A stretch of 64,000 nucleotides of DNA from positions 62,001 to 126,000 of the forward strand of contig CAZGVO010000002.1 in assembly GCA_964529175.1 (NCBI GenBank), given 5' to 3'. Made by a program: the position numbers and the translations under genes. This stretch comes from JAAFJM01 sp964529175. Lineage in GTDB: Bacteria; Bacteroidota; Bacteroidia; UKL13-3. Position 1 is the first letter of the stretch, and each line of letters begins with the position of its first letter. A model generated the notes under the pieces. That model did not search any database. It saw only the letters and a list, made by a program, of their open reading frames with translations, and had not been told where the DNA came from. Shown one piece after another: positions 8,260-15,619 of the stretch.

Positions 8260-9080
8260 TGGGAACTACTCAAAGAATGACACCAGGTATACCAAATCAA
8301 CCACAATGGGGTGATTTAAGTAAAACAATAACTCATATTTCAAAAACAGTTGAAAAGGAAAAAGAGTTAGAAAAGAATCAGACTATTTCCCAAGATGATG
8401 CAGCAAAGATTTATAAACAACTAGAAATAAAGAGGGCATCATACCTAAAGTCGGCATTTACCAACCTAGTTAGAACAGGTGGAGACAGGTCAAAGATTGT
8501 TACTGGGAAATCTAATTCAATTGGAAAGGCAGGAAGAAAATCAGCAAGTAGAATTGTTGGTTTCTTCAGTGGTGTTGGAAGTCAAGGGTTAGAAAAAACG
8601 TTAGTAGATATTGGCTTTGGTAAACTAACGGGTAAAACTTTTCAAGAAGTTATAGATTTTCTTTTAGTTTATTGCTGTGAATCCAATGAGGGAATGGATG
8701 AGGTGGCTGCAAACAAAGCATCTTGCGAAGTAATGAATGAACTTGCTAATTCTGCTAATAATGACCTTGATAAATTTGAAGATATTGTAAAAAATATGAT
8801 TGATGATAAAGGTCTAAGTGATATGCTTTGCAGATTTTGGGGGTTGTATATATTCGAGCATCTATCACAAAGATTTGAAGAGAAAATTGAACAACAAAAA
8901 GGAGTTAAAAACTCTAAAGAAACTTTTAGAATTATAAAGGAAGATATTCTCGGTCAAGTTAAAGTGCTGAATACACAAAGACCAGTATCGAAAATTGATT
9001 GGAAACAATCATCAGGTAAAAATGAAATTGAGAAGATTTTTGATTCAGTAATAAAAATTATTTGCGATGAAAAAGATTAA
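8259..9080 (+). CDS. qatB: QatB defence protein
   Basis: A 273-residue soluble protein, assigned QatB from its position between a KAP ATPase and a QueC-like protein and from its layout. The N-terminus is Pro/Gln-rich (PGIPNQPQWGDLS), followed by a basic region (RASYLKSAFTNLVRTGGDRSK) and a largely helical acidic C-terminal half. The short glycine- and serine-rich segment (GKAGRKSASRIVGFFSGVGSQG) is typical of this subunit. No catalytic motif is visible and the biochemical role of QatB is not established. It overlaps qatA by one base and qatC by 14 bases, so all four genes should be translated from one message. Confidence 0.87.
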   Translation: MGTTQRMTPGIPNQPQWGDLSKTITHISKTVEKEKELEKNQTISQDDAAKIYKQLEIKRASYLKSAFTNLVRTGGDRSKIVTGKSNSIGKAGRKSASRIVGFFSGVGSQGLEKTLVDIGFGKLTGKTFQEVIDFLLVYCCESNEGMDEVAANKASCEVMNELANSANNDLDKFEDIVKNMIDDKGLSDMLCRFWGLYIFEHLSQRFEEKIEQQKGVKNSKETFRIIKEDILGQVKVLNTQRPVSKIDWKQSSGKNEIEKIFDSVIKIICDEKD

Positions 9081-10404
9081 TATAAGCACAATTCAAATCA
9101 AAAAGGATAATCAAAAACTTTGGATTGGAGAAATAGAAATAAAAGACGCTGCCGGTAAAAGTTCGTTGCTTAGTATAAATTTAGATGAATTGTTACCATT
9201 TATGAATTGTGTCAGCAAAGATGTGTATGACTTTTTTATAATTAGTGCCTCTGTTTATGGCATTGATAGATTCATAGAAAGAAAAAGTAATTCAGTTGAC
9301 GGATGGTCAAGAGAAATAAGTGTAAGTTTTCCTATTCACAATCTCGCTTTATGGAATAGTTGTAAAGAAGACCTTGAAAAACTACTTTCATTTTTAACTG
9401 GTGATTATTGGTCTATATCATTTAGACAAGAAAATTCAACATTACCAACTACAACATTGAAAAGTAATTATGCAGGAGTATTTGAGCAAGTAAATTTGTT
9501 TTCAGGTGGTCTAGATTCATTGATTGGTGCGATTGACTTCTTAAAACTAAATCCAACTAAAAAGATTCTATTTGCTTCGCAATATGATAGTCAAATGCAC
9601 GGTCCTAAGGGAGATCAGAATAAGTTAATACCTAAGTTACAAACACTATACTCTTTGCAATTTGAATTTATTCCATCTGTTGAAGTTTTTCTAAAAGAGT
9701 CTGAATTAGCAAGGGAGACAACATTCAGAAGTCGCTCAATACTTTTTATTGGTTTGGCTTTAGTTGCAGCGCAAGCAACAAAAACAAGCAAAATAATTGT
9801 TCCTGAAAATGGTACGGTATCACTTAACTACCCTTTAAGTTCATCTAGAAGAAGTTCTTGTAGCACCAGAACTACACATCCATTTGTGATTGAAACCGTT
9901 TCCAGTATTTGGAAAAAACTATCAATTAGCACAGAAATTGAAAATCCTTATGAGTTTAAAACAAAAGGGGAAATGGTTTCAGATTGTAGTGATAAAAGTA
10001 GCTTACTGTCATTAATCAAAGATTCTAATTCTTGTGGTAAAAGAGGACATAGGGCACATTGGAAAATTAAAGATGCAGACCACTGTGGAGTTTGTATGCC
10101 CTGTGTTTACCGACAAGCAGCCTTAAAAGATGTAGTTGATAAATCAACATATGGCAATTCAATCAATGATCTTTTTCCTGTTAAAGAAAAAAGAAAAATG
10201 GCCCAAGACATTAATTCAATGCTGGAACACTTAAGCAAAAGGTTAAATGACCAAGAAATAAAGCAGGAACTAATAATTAATGGAGTTAAAAATTTAACCA
10301 AATTAAACAAATATGTTGGGGTGGTTTCAAGAACGAGAGACGAGTTAACAAATTGGGTAAAGAAAGTAGGTAATAGCTATGTTAAAAATAAAGCAAGTGT
10401 TTGA
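9067..10404 (+). CDS. qatC: QatC: QueC-like PP-loop enzyme of the Qat system
   Basis: A 445-residue protein with a QueC-type core preceded by about 135 extra residues. The PP-loop pyrophosphatase motif FSGGLDS (S146-S151) and four zinc-binding cysteines (C323 and the C340-x-x-C343-x-x-C346 cluster in HCGVCMPC) match QueC, the enzyme that forms 7-cyano-7-deazaguanine. In defence systems such QueC homologues are thought to modify nucleic acid or protein rather than feed queuosine synthesis. The long N-terminal extension and lack of neighbouring queD/queE/queF point to defence use. It starts inside the end of qatB and its TGA overlaps the qatD ATG. Confidence 0.92.
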   Translation: MKKINISTIQIKKDNQKLWIGEIEIKDAAGKSSLLSINLDELLPFMNCVSKDVYDFFIISASVYGIDRFIERKSNSVDGWSREISVSFPIHNLALWNSCKEDLEKLLSFLTGDYWSISFRQENSTLPTTTLKSNYAGVFEQVNLFSGGLDSLIGAIDFLKLNPTKKILFASQYDSQMHGPKGDQNKLIPKLQTLYSLQFEFIPSVEVFLKESELARETTFRSRSILFIGLALVAAQATKTSKIIVPENGTVSLNYPLSSSRRSSCSTRTTHPFVIETVSSIWKKLSISTEIENPYEFKTKGEMVSDCSDKSSLLSLIKDSNSCGKRGHRAHWKIKDADHCGVCMPCVYRQAALKDVVDKSTYGNSINDLFPVKEKRKMAQDINSMLEHLSKRLNDQEIKQELIINGVKNLTKLNKYVGVVSRTRDELTNWVKKVGNSYVKNKASV

Positions 10405-11135
10405 TGTTAATAGATACTCATTGCCATATTGACTTATATAAAAACCCCGAAAAGATTCTCAGGGAATGTGAATTGCGAGGAGTTAGTGTTATTTCAATGA
10501 CAAACCTTCCAAGTCATTTTGAATTAGGCTATCCACATTTTGGTTTAGCTAAAAAAGTGCGATTGGCTCTAGGAATGCATCCTTTAATGGCTAAATTTCA
10601 TAAAAGGGAGTTTGGTTTATTTTTAAACAATTTAAGTAAAACATCTTATATCGGTGAAGTTGGTTTAGATTTTTCAAAAGAAGGAATATCAACAAAAGAA
10701 ATACAATTAGATACTTTTTCTAAGGTTTTAAAGGCTATTTCTGGACAGAAGAAATTATTGAGTATACATTCAAGAAATGCAGAAAATAATGTTTTAGAAC
10801 TCTTAATTGAATATAATATAAAGTGCGCAATCTTTCATTGGTATTCAGGTCCTTTAAATTTGATAGATAAAATAATAGAAGCTGGATATTACTTTTCAAT
10901 TAATCCAGCTATGATTAGATCTGAAAAAGGAAAGAAGATAATTTCTAAAATTCCATTGCATAGAATCCTAACCGAGAGCGATGGACCTTTTATTCAAATA
11001 GATAATAGACAAATCGAATCAAAAGATATTAAATTAGTGTATCAATATTTATCTTCAGTTCTTCAAAAAACTGAAGTTGAAATAGACCTTTTAATTAATA
11101 GTAACTTTAAAAAGTTGCTTGAAGGTTTAAAATAA
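10404..11135 (+). CDS. qatD: QatD: TatD-like metal-dependent nuclease of the Qat system
   Basis: A 243-residue TatD-family TIM-barrel hydrolase. All expected metal ligands are present: H6-x-H8 in DTHCHID, E85 in GEVGLDF, H122 in SIHSR, H145 in IFHWYSG, and D193 in ESDGPF. It should therefore be an active DNase or phosphoesterase. A TTG at 10401 is in frame, but the ATG at 10404, which overlaps the qatC stop as TGATG, is the better start. Being the last gene of the operon with no chromosomal TatD partners (metG, holB, rsmI) nearby, it is the Qat effector rather than housekeeping TatD. Confidence 0.9.
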   Translation: MLIDTHCHIDLYKNPEKILRECELRGVSVISMTNLPSHFELGYPHFGLAKKVRLALGMHPLMAKFHKREFGLFLNNLSKTSYIGEVGLDFSKEGISTKEIQLDTFSKVLKAISGQKKLLSIHSRNAENNVLELLIEYNIKCAIFHWYSGPLNLIDKIIEAGYYFSINPAMIRSEKGKKIISKIPLHRILTESDGPFIQIDNRQIESKDIKLVYQYLSSVLQKTEVEIDLLINSNFKKLLEGLK

Positions 11136-11149
11136 ATATTTGTCTTGTC

Positions 11150-11176
11150 AAAGGTTGGTATCCACACCAACCCTTT
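11150..11176 (+). terminator. Hairpin directly after qatD
   Basis: GGTTGGT (11153-11159) pairs perfectly with ACCAACC (11166-11172) around the loop ATCCAC, with AAA/TTT outside and one bulged C. It ends in TTT only, so it may be a weak terminator or a 3-prime stabilising hairpin of the qat mRNA. The flanks (TTGTCAAAGGTTGG and ACACCAACC) recur at 48914-48980. Confidence 0.55.
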
Positions 11177-11194
11177 ACAAATATCAATTTAACC

Positions 11195-11232
11195 AAAGGA
11201 TTAAAGCCGAAAATCTTTTGAATGATTAAGTG
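11195..11232 (+). repeat. Cassette-spacer hairpin R3
   Basis: AAAGGATTAAAGCCGAAAATC followed by TTTT is a diverged copy of R1 and R2. The stem AAAGGATT / AATCTTTT has eight pairs including one G-T, and the loop AAAGCCGAA keeps the core. Base changes relative to R1/R2 fall on both sides of the stem so that pairing is retained, which suggests selection on structure. It marks the right end of the qat module. Confidence 0.6.
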
Positions 11233-11250
11233 ATAATAGAATATATCCTC

Positions 11251-11279
11251 AAAAACCTAATCTCACCGTTAGGTTTTTT
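11251..11279 (+). terminator. Rho-independent terminator of the defence island
   Basis: AAAAACCTAA (11251-11260) pairs perfectly with TTAGGTTTTT (11269-11278) around an eight-base loop TCTCACCG, and the 3-prime arm ends in six T. This is the first strong terminator after the caspase-NACHT and qat genes and probably ends the qat transcript. Confidence 0.85.
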
Positions 11280-11301
11280 ATTGCTATACTTTAAAAATGA
11301 T

Positions 11302-11341
11302 AATGCTTTATAACCAATTTAGGTTGTAAAGCATTTTTTTT
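11302..11341. repeat. Right-boundary hairpin, degenerate copy of the left palindrome
   Basis: AATGCTTTATAACC (11302-11315) pairs with GGTTGTAAAGCATT (11322-11335) over 14 positions with one T-G pair, loop AATTTA, then a T run to 11341. The core CTTTATAACC ... GGTT-TAAAG is shared with the perfect palindrome at 787-826, and in both cases the 20-bp direct repeat follows. The T run means it could also terminate transcription. Confidence 0.7.
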
Positions 11342-11345
11342 AAAA

Positions 11346-11365
11346 TTGGTTATTTAGTACCATAA
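11346..11365 (+). repeat. Right copy of 20-bp direct repeat flanking the defence island
   Basis: Exact copy of 834-853 (TTGGTTATTTAGTACCATAA). The bases after it (to about 11392) still match the left copy at 16 of 23 aligned positions in the stretch ending in TTTTGA. The interval 853-11346 would be the mobile or exchanged segment. Confidence 0.75.
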
Positions 11366-11678
11366 AAATTAAAAACCGATACTTTACTTTTGATTAAAAT
11401 TATTGGAAGAGAATTAAAACAAAAAAACTTGCAGGTGCGCTAACACCCACAAGCTTTATCCCGACAAAATTGGGAAAATAAAAGTGAACCCTATGCTAAT
11501 AAAACTTCACCCTATTTAGCTGCGAAAGTAGCTAAAAAATAAATTTATGCAACTATAATCAAGGTTATGATTACTTGCAAATACGGACAAATGGTAATTA
11601 TATCCCAAAAAAGATATAATGGGTTTTATTGGCTGTTTTACCCTGAAAAGCAGCTTCTCAAATTTAATATTTAAAAAA
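11366..11678. other. Gene-free stretch right of the island
   Basis: Together with 11136-11365 this forms a gap of over 500 bases. It holds a TAnnTTTG-type box (TACTTTTG, 11385-11392), a tightly folded segment (11425-11536, listed separately) and an 8-bp inverted repeat ATTATATC / GATATAAT (11597-11604, 11613-11620) just before the next gene. An in-frame ATG at 11619 would extend the following gene, but the signal peptide starts at 11679. Confidence 0.55.
11425..11536 (+). ncRNA. Candidate structured RNA with four consecutive hairpins
   Basis: Four hairpins follow each other. (1) CTTG-CA-GGTG / CACC-CA-CAAG at 11428-11453, with a symmetric CA/CA internal loop. (2) TCCCGA / TTGGGA at 11459-11475. 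(3) GTGAA / TTCAC at 11484-11510. (4) TTTAGCTGC / GTAGCTAAA at 11515-11536, closed by a GAAA tetraloop (GNRA type). A possible promoter box, TACTTTTG, is at 11385-11392, about 40 bases upstream. No open reading frame fits. I do not recognise a known RNA family; it could be an sRNA, a 5-prime leader of the secreted-protein gene at 11679, or remnants of recombination sites. Confidence 0.4.
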
Positions 11679-12206
11679 ATGAAAAATTTTATATCAAGAA
11701 AATCTATTATAAAAGCAGGAATTACTTTATTAGTAGTATTACTTTTAGGAGTTCCTAATTATAGTTCAGCACAAGTTCAAAATGTACCTGAAGGTTTATA
11801 TACTGAGGGGCCTATTCAAGAACCTATAGAGATGGGGCCAGATTTTACATGGACTTTTATTAATGAAACTGGTTGTGAAATAACATTAGCACATTGGATG
11901 GTATTTGATAATACAAATCAACAGGTAAAAAATGGTATAGTAATTCCTGCTGCTGACCTTTCAAGTGGAACTAACGGACAAGTTACAATTTTGCAATCGA
12001 ATTATTTAGCCTTATTTGGAATTGGTTCAGGTGCTTTTCTTACACATACTTATTTTCAAATAAGTGTTGGTGCTGGCTATCAGTTTGAGCAAAGTCCTTT
12101 TACAAGTAGTGGTAGAGTAAATACAGGTATGCCTGATCCTTGTGCCTGTTTTTTTTGGGTAGCAGACTTTGATAATAAGACTTATACCATTAGAAAATGT
12201 AATTAA
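11679..12206 (+). CDS. Secreted protein of unknown function
   Basis: The start at 11679 is chosen because it gives a clean signal peptide: positive N-terminus (MKNFISRKSIIK), hydrophobic core (ITLLVVLLLGV) and cleavage near SSAQ. The mature 140-residue protein is rich in aromatic and small residues. It has four cysteines, in ETGCE, PCACF and the terminal KCN, probably forming disulfides. There is no T9SS sorting domain, so it may stay in the periplasm or leave by another route. No family is recognised. It is separated from the next gene by a strong terminator hairpin. Confidence 0.7.
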   Translation: MKNFISRKSIIKAGITLLVVLLLGVPNYSSAQVQNVPEGLYTEGPIQEPIEMGPDFTWTFINETGCEITLAHWMVFDNTNQQVKNGIVIPAADLSSGTNGQVTILQSNYLALFGIGSGAFLTHTYFQISVGAGYQFEQSPFTSSGRVNTGMPDPCACFFWVADFDNKTYTIRKCN

Positions 12207-12210
12207 CGGA

Positions 12211-12250
12211 AAAAGTCCAATGCAAGATATCTGCTCTTGCATTGGCTTTT
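12211..12250 (+). terminator. Strong hairpin terminator
   Basis: CCAATGCAAG (12217-12226) pairs perfectly with CTTGCATTGG (12236-12245). The stem is extended by AAAAG / CTTTT with one bulged T, giving 15 pairs and a T-rich end. It lies between the two secreted-protein genes. Confidence 0.8.
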
Positions 12251-12277
12251 AACGATTTAACCCTAAATAAAAAATAT

Positions 12278-13603
12278 ATGAAAACCATCCAAAAGTCATT
12301 TTTACTGTCTGTATTAACAATACTTTCTGTATCTAATTTAAAAGCTCAATGGAGCGAGGTGTCTAATTTAAATTTTGAATATGCGATTGCAAATTTAACC
12401 TATATAAACAGCAATAAAATATGGTTAACGTATAGTTCTGGTTCTAATGGAACAAGAATTTTAGAGTACGATAGTATGTTTAACTTTACAAGACAAATAA
12501 ATATAGCATCTTATAATATTCATAATATTCAATCAGTTTTTGCATCAAGCAGCGATACTGTATTTTTAAGAGCAACTATTAGATATGGTGATTTTTTTAG
12601 ATTAGGCTTATTGGCTACTTACGATGGTGGCAATTCATTTTCAACTGACTTTTTTTTTAATACATTGGATTTTTCAACTAATGGTACAAGTGTTTCTTTT
12701 TTTAACAGTAGAATAGGATATTTTATTAAAGATACTGTAGATAATGATTGCTTTTTAACATACCAAACATATGACGCGGGTAAAACTTGGGAAAGAATTA
12801 CTGATTGCAATAGATTTAAATATAGTATTTTAAGGGGAAAGCCTACCGCATTCATAAGTGAATCAAGAAATATTAAACCCAATGGATCAACTATTTTTTT
12901 AAGTTGGTCAAAACAGTATGATAGTAATTTCGTAAGGTACACATACGATTATGGTAATACTTGGTATGATAAATTAATTAATCAATTAAATACAGGTAGT
13001 ATAGCAAATAGAAATTCATCAAGGTATATTTTATATGGCTATAACAGCCCATTTATTGCTTATACCAAAGACTCAGGAAATACTTTTCAGAAATTTCAAC
13101 GGAACGAAATTATAAATAATATTCGTTACTGTGAAAGCCCCAATGGTGGAGGTTTTTACATAATGACAACAGAAAGTGGAACGTTTATAAATTATGATGA
13201 AAATAATGATTGGAAAAAAATAGATAATGAAAATTTTGTAATGTCTCAGTTTTATTCTGCTACAAATGGTTATGCATTAAAATATACAAACAATTTAGAA
13301 GTGCAGGTTTATCAATACAATAGCGATGATAAAGTTGGTTTGGGAAATATTAGCAAAACAGAATTATTAATTTCTATTTATCCTAATCCTGCCGCCAACA
13401 AATTAAATATAATATCCAATAGTAAGATAAAAACAATATTGGTTTATAGCATAACTGGTAAGTTAGTTAGAGAAATTGCTTATGAGAATTATAATTTGAA
13501 AAATATATCTTTAGCTATTGATGAATTAGCACAAGGTATGTATATGTTGCAAATAATAGATGAATTAGATGCTAAGAAAACAAGTAAATTTATAAAGGAA
13601 TAA
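12278..13603 (+). CDS. T9SS-exported protein with Asp-box beta-propeller repeats
   Basis: ATG 12278 gives a signal peptide (MKTIQKSFLLSVLTILSVS ... LKAQ); the longer frame from 12242 has no signal and runs into the terminator. Four Asp-box motifs of the form TYDxGxTF/W lie at about residues 114-121, 164-171, 222-229 and 262-270, as in sialidase or sortilin-like propellers. The last 75 residues are a type IX secretion sorting domain: YPNPAANKLNI, VYSITGKLV, and a terminal GMYMLQI ... SKFIKE. The protein is therefore expected to be exported across the outer membrane and anchored or released. The substrate is unknown. Confidence 0.82.
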   Translation: MKTIQKSFLLSVLTILSVSNLKAQWSEVSNLNFEYAIANLTYINSNKIWLTYSSGSNGTRILEYDSMFNFTRQINIASYNIHNIQSVFASSSDTVFLRATIRYGDFFRLGLLATYDGGNSFSTDFFFNTLDFSTNGTSVSFFNSRIGYFIKDTVDNDCFLTYQTYDAGKTWERITDCNRFKYSILRGKPTAFISESRNIKPNGSTIFLSWSKQYDSNFVRYTYDYGNTWYDKLINQLNTGSIANRNSSRYILYGYNSPFIAYTKDSGNTFQKFQRNEIINNIRYCESPNGGGFYIMTTESGTFINYDENNDWKKIDNENFVMSQFYSATNGYALKYTNNLEVQVYQYNSDDKVGLGNISKTELLISIYPNPAANKLNIISNSKIKTILVYSITGKLVREIAYENYNLKNISLAIDELAQGMYMLQIIDELDAKKTSKFIKE

Positions 13604-13612
13604 GTGGTTTAT

Positions 13613-13650
13613 TATTGTTTGGCTAAAAATTTATTGTTGGTCAAACAATA
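13613..13650. terminator. Convergent hairpin terminator
   Basis: TATTGTTTG (13613-13621) pairs perfectly with CAAACAATA (13642-13650) around a 20-base loop, between the 3-prime ends of two convergent genes. The loop is long, so strength is uncertain. Confidence 0.55.
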
Positions 13651-13680
13651 TTTACTACCATAAATCCATTTAGTAATTGA

Positions 13681-14760
13681 TTAATACAATTGCTCTAATA
13701 TCCTATTTCTTATTGCTCTGAGATTAGCAGTTTCGGCATTTGACAAAAAAATAAAAGTAATGTTTTTTTTAGGAATTCTATAAATAACATGCACATTGCC
13801 AGGGTGCCCACCAGTATGGTAAAGTAATTTTCCAGTGGGTGTATTTTTAACAAACCATCCAAATCCATAGCTAATATTATCTCTAACAAAAATGCTTGAA
13901 TCCATTGTCAATGCTTGTAAATGGCAGGGTAATAAAGTGCAATTTTTTAAGGCATAACTCCATACTGCTAAATCTTTAGCAGTAGTTGCCATAGATCCAT
14001 CTCCATAAAAATTACCTAGGTAACCTACAAAATTATATTGGGGTTGGAGGTGTGCATATTCTAATTTTCCATTTACCAAAGTATGCCCAATGGCTAAGTA
14101 TCTATTATGAATTTTACTTATGTCTGTTACCATATAAGCATAAGTATTCTTCATCTTAATTGGTTTGAAAATATTTTCATTCAAAAAGGCTTGGTAAGGT
14201 TTTCCAGATACATTTTCAATGATATTGGCTAAAAAATCATATCCAATATCACAATATTGAAACTTAACACCTGGTTCAAATTGTAAGGGCATAGGATGAG
14301 CAATTAAATATTCGAGTACATCAATGTTGCCATTTGCCTTCAAAGTGTCTAAATTAGGCCTTATTTGGTCCCAAAAGTTAGGTAGCCCCGAAGAATGGTT
14401 AAGCAAATGTTTAACTCGAATGTTTTTATATGGAAAAGTTGGCAAGTATTTATTAACCAAACTATCTATATGTAAAAGTCCTTTATGCTGACAAATCATG
14501 ATAGCATAAGCAGTAAATTGTTTTGAAATAGATGCTACTTGAAAAGCGTTTTTATTGGTTAAAGGTTTTTGTTTAGTGGCATCGGCATAACCATAACTTT
14601 TTTCAAGAAGAATTTGATTGTTTTGAGTAATTAGAACATTGCCATAAAATACAGATTTAACGTATGCACTATCCAATATATATTGAATTTTGTCAATAGA
14701 TTGTGCCTTTGCTGTGTAACAAAAGCAAAGTAAAATAAAAAGGAGTTTAGCTATTTTCAT
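13681..14760 (-). CDS. Serine hydrolase of the beta-lactamase / penicillin-binding family
   Basis: A 359-residue protein with a signal peptide (MKIAKLLFILLCFCYTAKAQ). The class C beta-lactamase-type active site is visible: S77-x-x-K80 in ASISKQF, Y169-C-D in place of Y-x-N, and H315-T-G-G in place of K-T-G. This pattern belongs to the broad beta-lactamase-related serine hydrolases (esterases, D-peptidases), not to a dedicated antibiotic-resistance enzyme. It is the last gene of a fourteen-gene minus-strand run and is 12 bases after the alpha/beta hydrolase gene. Confidence 0.88.
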   Translation of the reverse strand: MKIAKLLFILLCFCYTAKAQSIDKIQYILDSAYVKSVFYGNVLITQNNQILLEKSYGYADATKQKPLTNKNAFQVASISKQFTAYAIMICQHKGLLHIDSLVNKYLPTFPYKNIRVKHLLNHSSGLPNFWDQIRPNLDTLKANGNIDVLEYLIAHPMPLQFEPGVKFQYCDIGYDFLANIIENVSGKPYQAFLNENIFKPIKMKNTYAYMVTDISKIHNRYLAIGHTLVNGKLEYAHLQPQYNFVGYLGNFYGDGSMATTAKDLAVWSYALKNCTLLPCHLQALTMDSSIFVRDNISYGFGWFVKNTPTGKLLYHTGGHPGNVHVIYRIPKKNITFIFLSNAETANLRAIRNRILEQLY

Positions 14761-14772
14761 TCAAATTTATTT

Positions 14773-15615
14773 CTAATAACGGTATTCGTTTCCTTTATAG
14801 CTTTCGCTCAAATATTTGTCAACAATGGCATTAAACAAATCAGGATTAAGCTTTGCTATTCCGTGTTTTTCGTTTGGTAAAATACATAAGTTGGCTTTAG
14901 GAATGTTTTTGTAAATAAAAAAAGTATGTTCTTCTTTTATCAAATCTCTATCAGTTGACATCACCAAAATAGGAACATTTATTGTTTGTAAATCTTTAGC
15001 AGTTATATGTGGTTGAAATTCCATCATTCTATAACGTTGTTGCTCTATTAGCCAGTTTTTAGTGGTATCGCCTTTGGCTAACATTTTATCAGCTTTTACT
15101 CGTTCATCATGGCATTCAATCACTGTATTAGGATATAAGGCATTGCTATCAGGTTCCATGTTTGCGCCAAAAGCCACCATTTTCTTAATTTTTTCAGGGT
15201 AATAAATTCCTAATAATATGGCTATGATTCCACCATCGCTTTTGCCAACAATATACACTGAATCTAATCTCATTTCCTTGATAAATGCTGCCATATCTTT
15301 GGCTTGTTGCATGTAGGTTAATGAGTCTTTACCAAGTTCAGATTTACCTCGTCCGCGGCAATCAACGGAATACACTTTATACTTTTTTGAAAAATATTCA
15401 ATTTGTGGTGCCCAGCCTTTTGTAGGCGTTGAATTACCGTGTATCAGTAATAATGGTGCTCCATTTCCATATACTTCGTAATAATGTTTGGCTCCATTTA
15501 AAGTAATAAATTTTCCTACTTCTTTATTATCTCCATAAGGAATTTTTACTTGTGCCAATATGTTACTACTAAGGCCTAACAAGAAGCTTGCGATAATTAG
15601 AATTTTGTTTTTCAT
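14773..15615 (-). CDS. Exported alpha/beta hydrolase
   Basis: A signal peptide (MKNKILIIASFLLGLSSNILAQ) is followed by an alpha/beta-hydrolase fold. The oxyanion motif is LLLIHGNS (55-62) and the nucleophile elbow is GKSDGG with S126. D222 or D224 (STDRD) and H251 (EKHG) complete the triad. The sequence DCRGRGKSE is typical of esterase- and epoxide-hydrolase-like members. Four bases separate it from the upstream acetyltransferase gene. The substrate cannot be inferred. Confidence 0.88.
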   Translation of the reverse strand: MKNKILIIASFLLGLSSNILAQVKIPYGDNKEVGKFITLNGAKHYYEVYGNGAPLLLIHGNSTPTKGWAPQIEYFSKKYKVYSVDCRGRGKSELGKDSLTYMQQAKDMAAFIKEMRLDSVYIVGKSDGGIIAILLGIYYPEKIKKMVAFGANMEPDSNALYPNTVIECHDERVKADKMLAKGDTTKNWLIEQQRYRMMEFQPHITAKDLQTINVPILVMSTDRDLIKEEHTFFIYKNIPKANLCILPNEKHGIAKLNPDLFNAIVDKYLSESYKGNEYRY

Positions 15616-15619
15616 AGTT

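Noticed and set aside
9067..10404. QueC for queuosine biosynthesis
   Set aside because: The QueC-like core has a long N-terminal extension, overlaps qatB and qatD, and lacks queD, queE or queF nearby; the Qat context explains it better.
12619..12942. Minus-strand open frame inside the Asp-box protein gene
   Set aside because: It is an antisense shadow of a well-supported gene with sorting domain; the product looks random.
13681..14760. Dedicated beta-lactamase resistance gene
   Set aside because: Motifs are Y-C-D and H-T-G-G rather than Y-x-N and K-T-G, typical of the broad serine hydrolase family.
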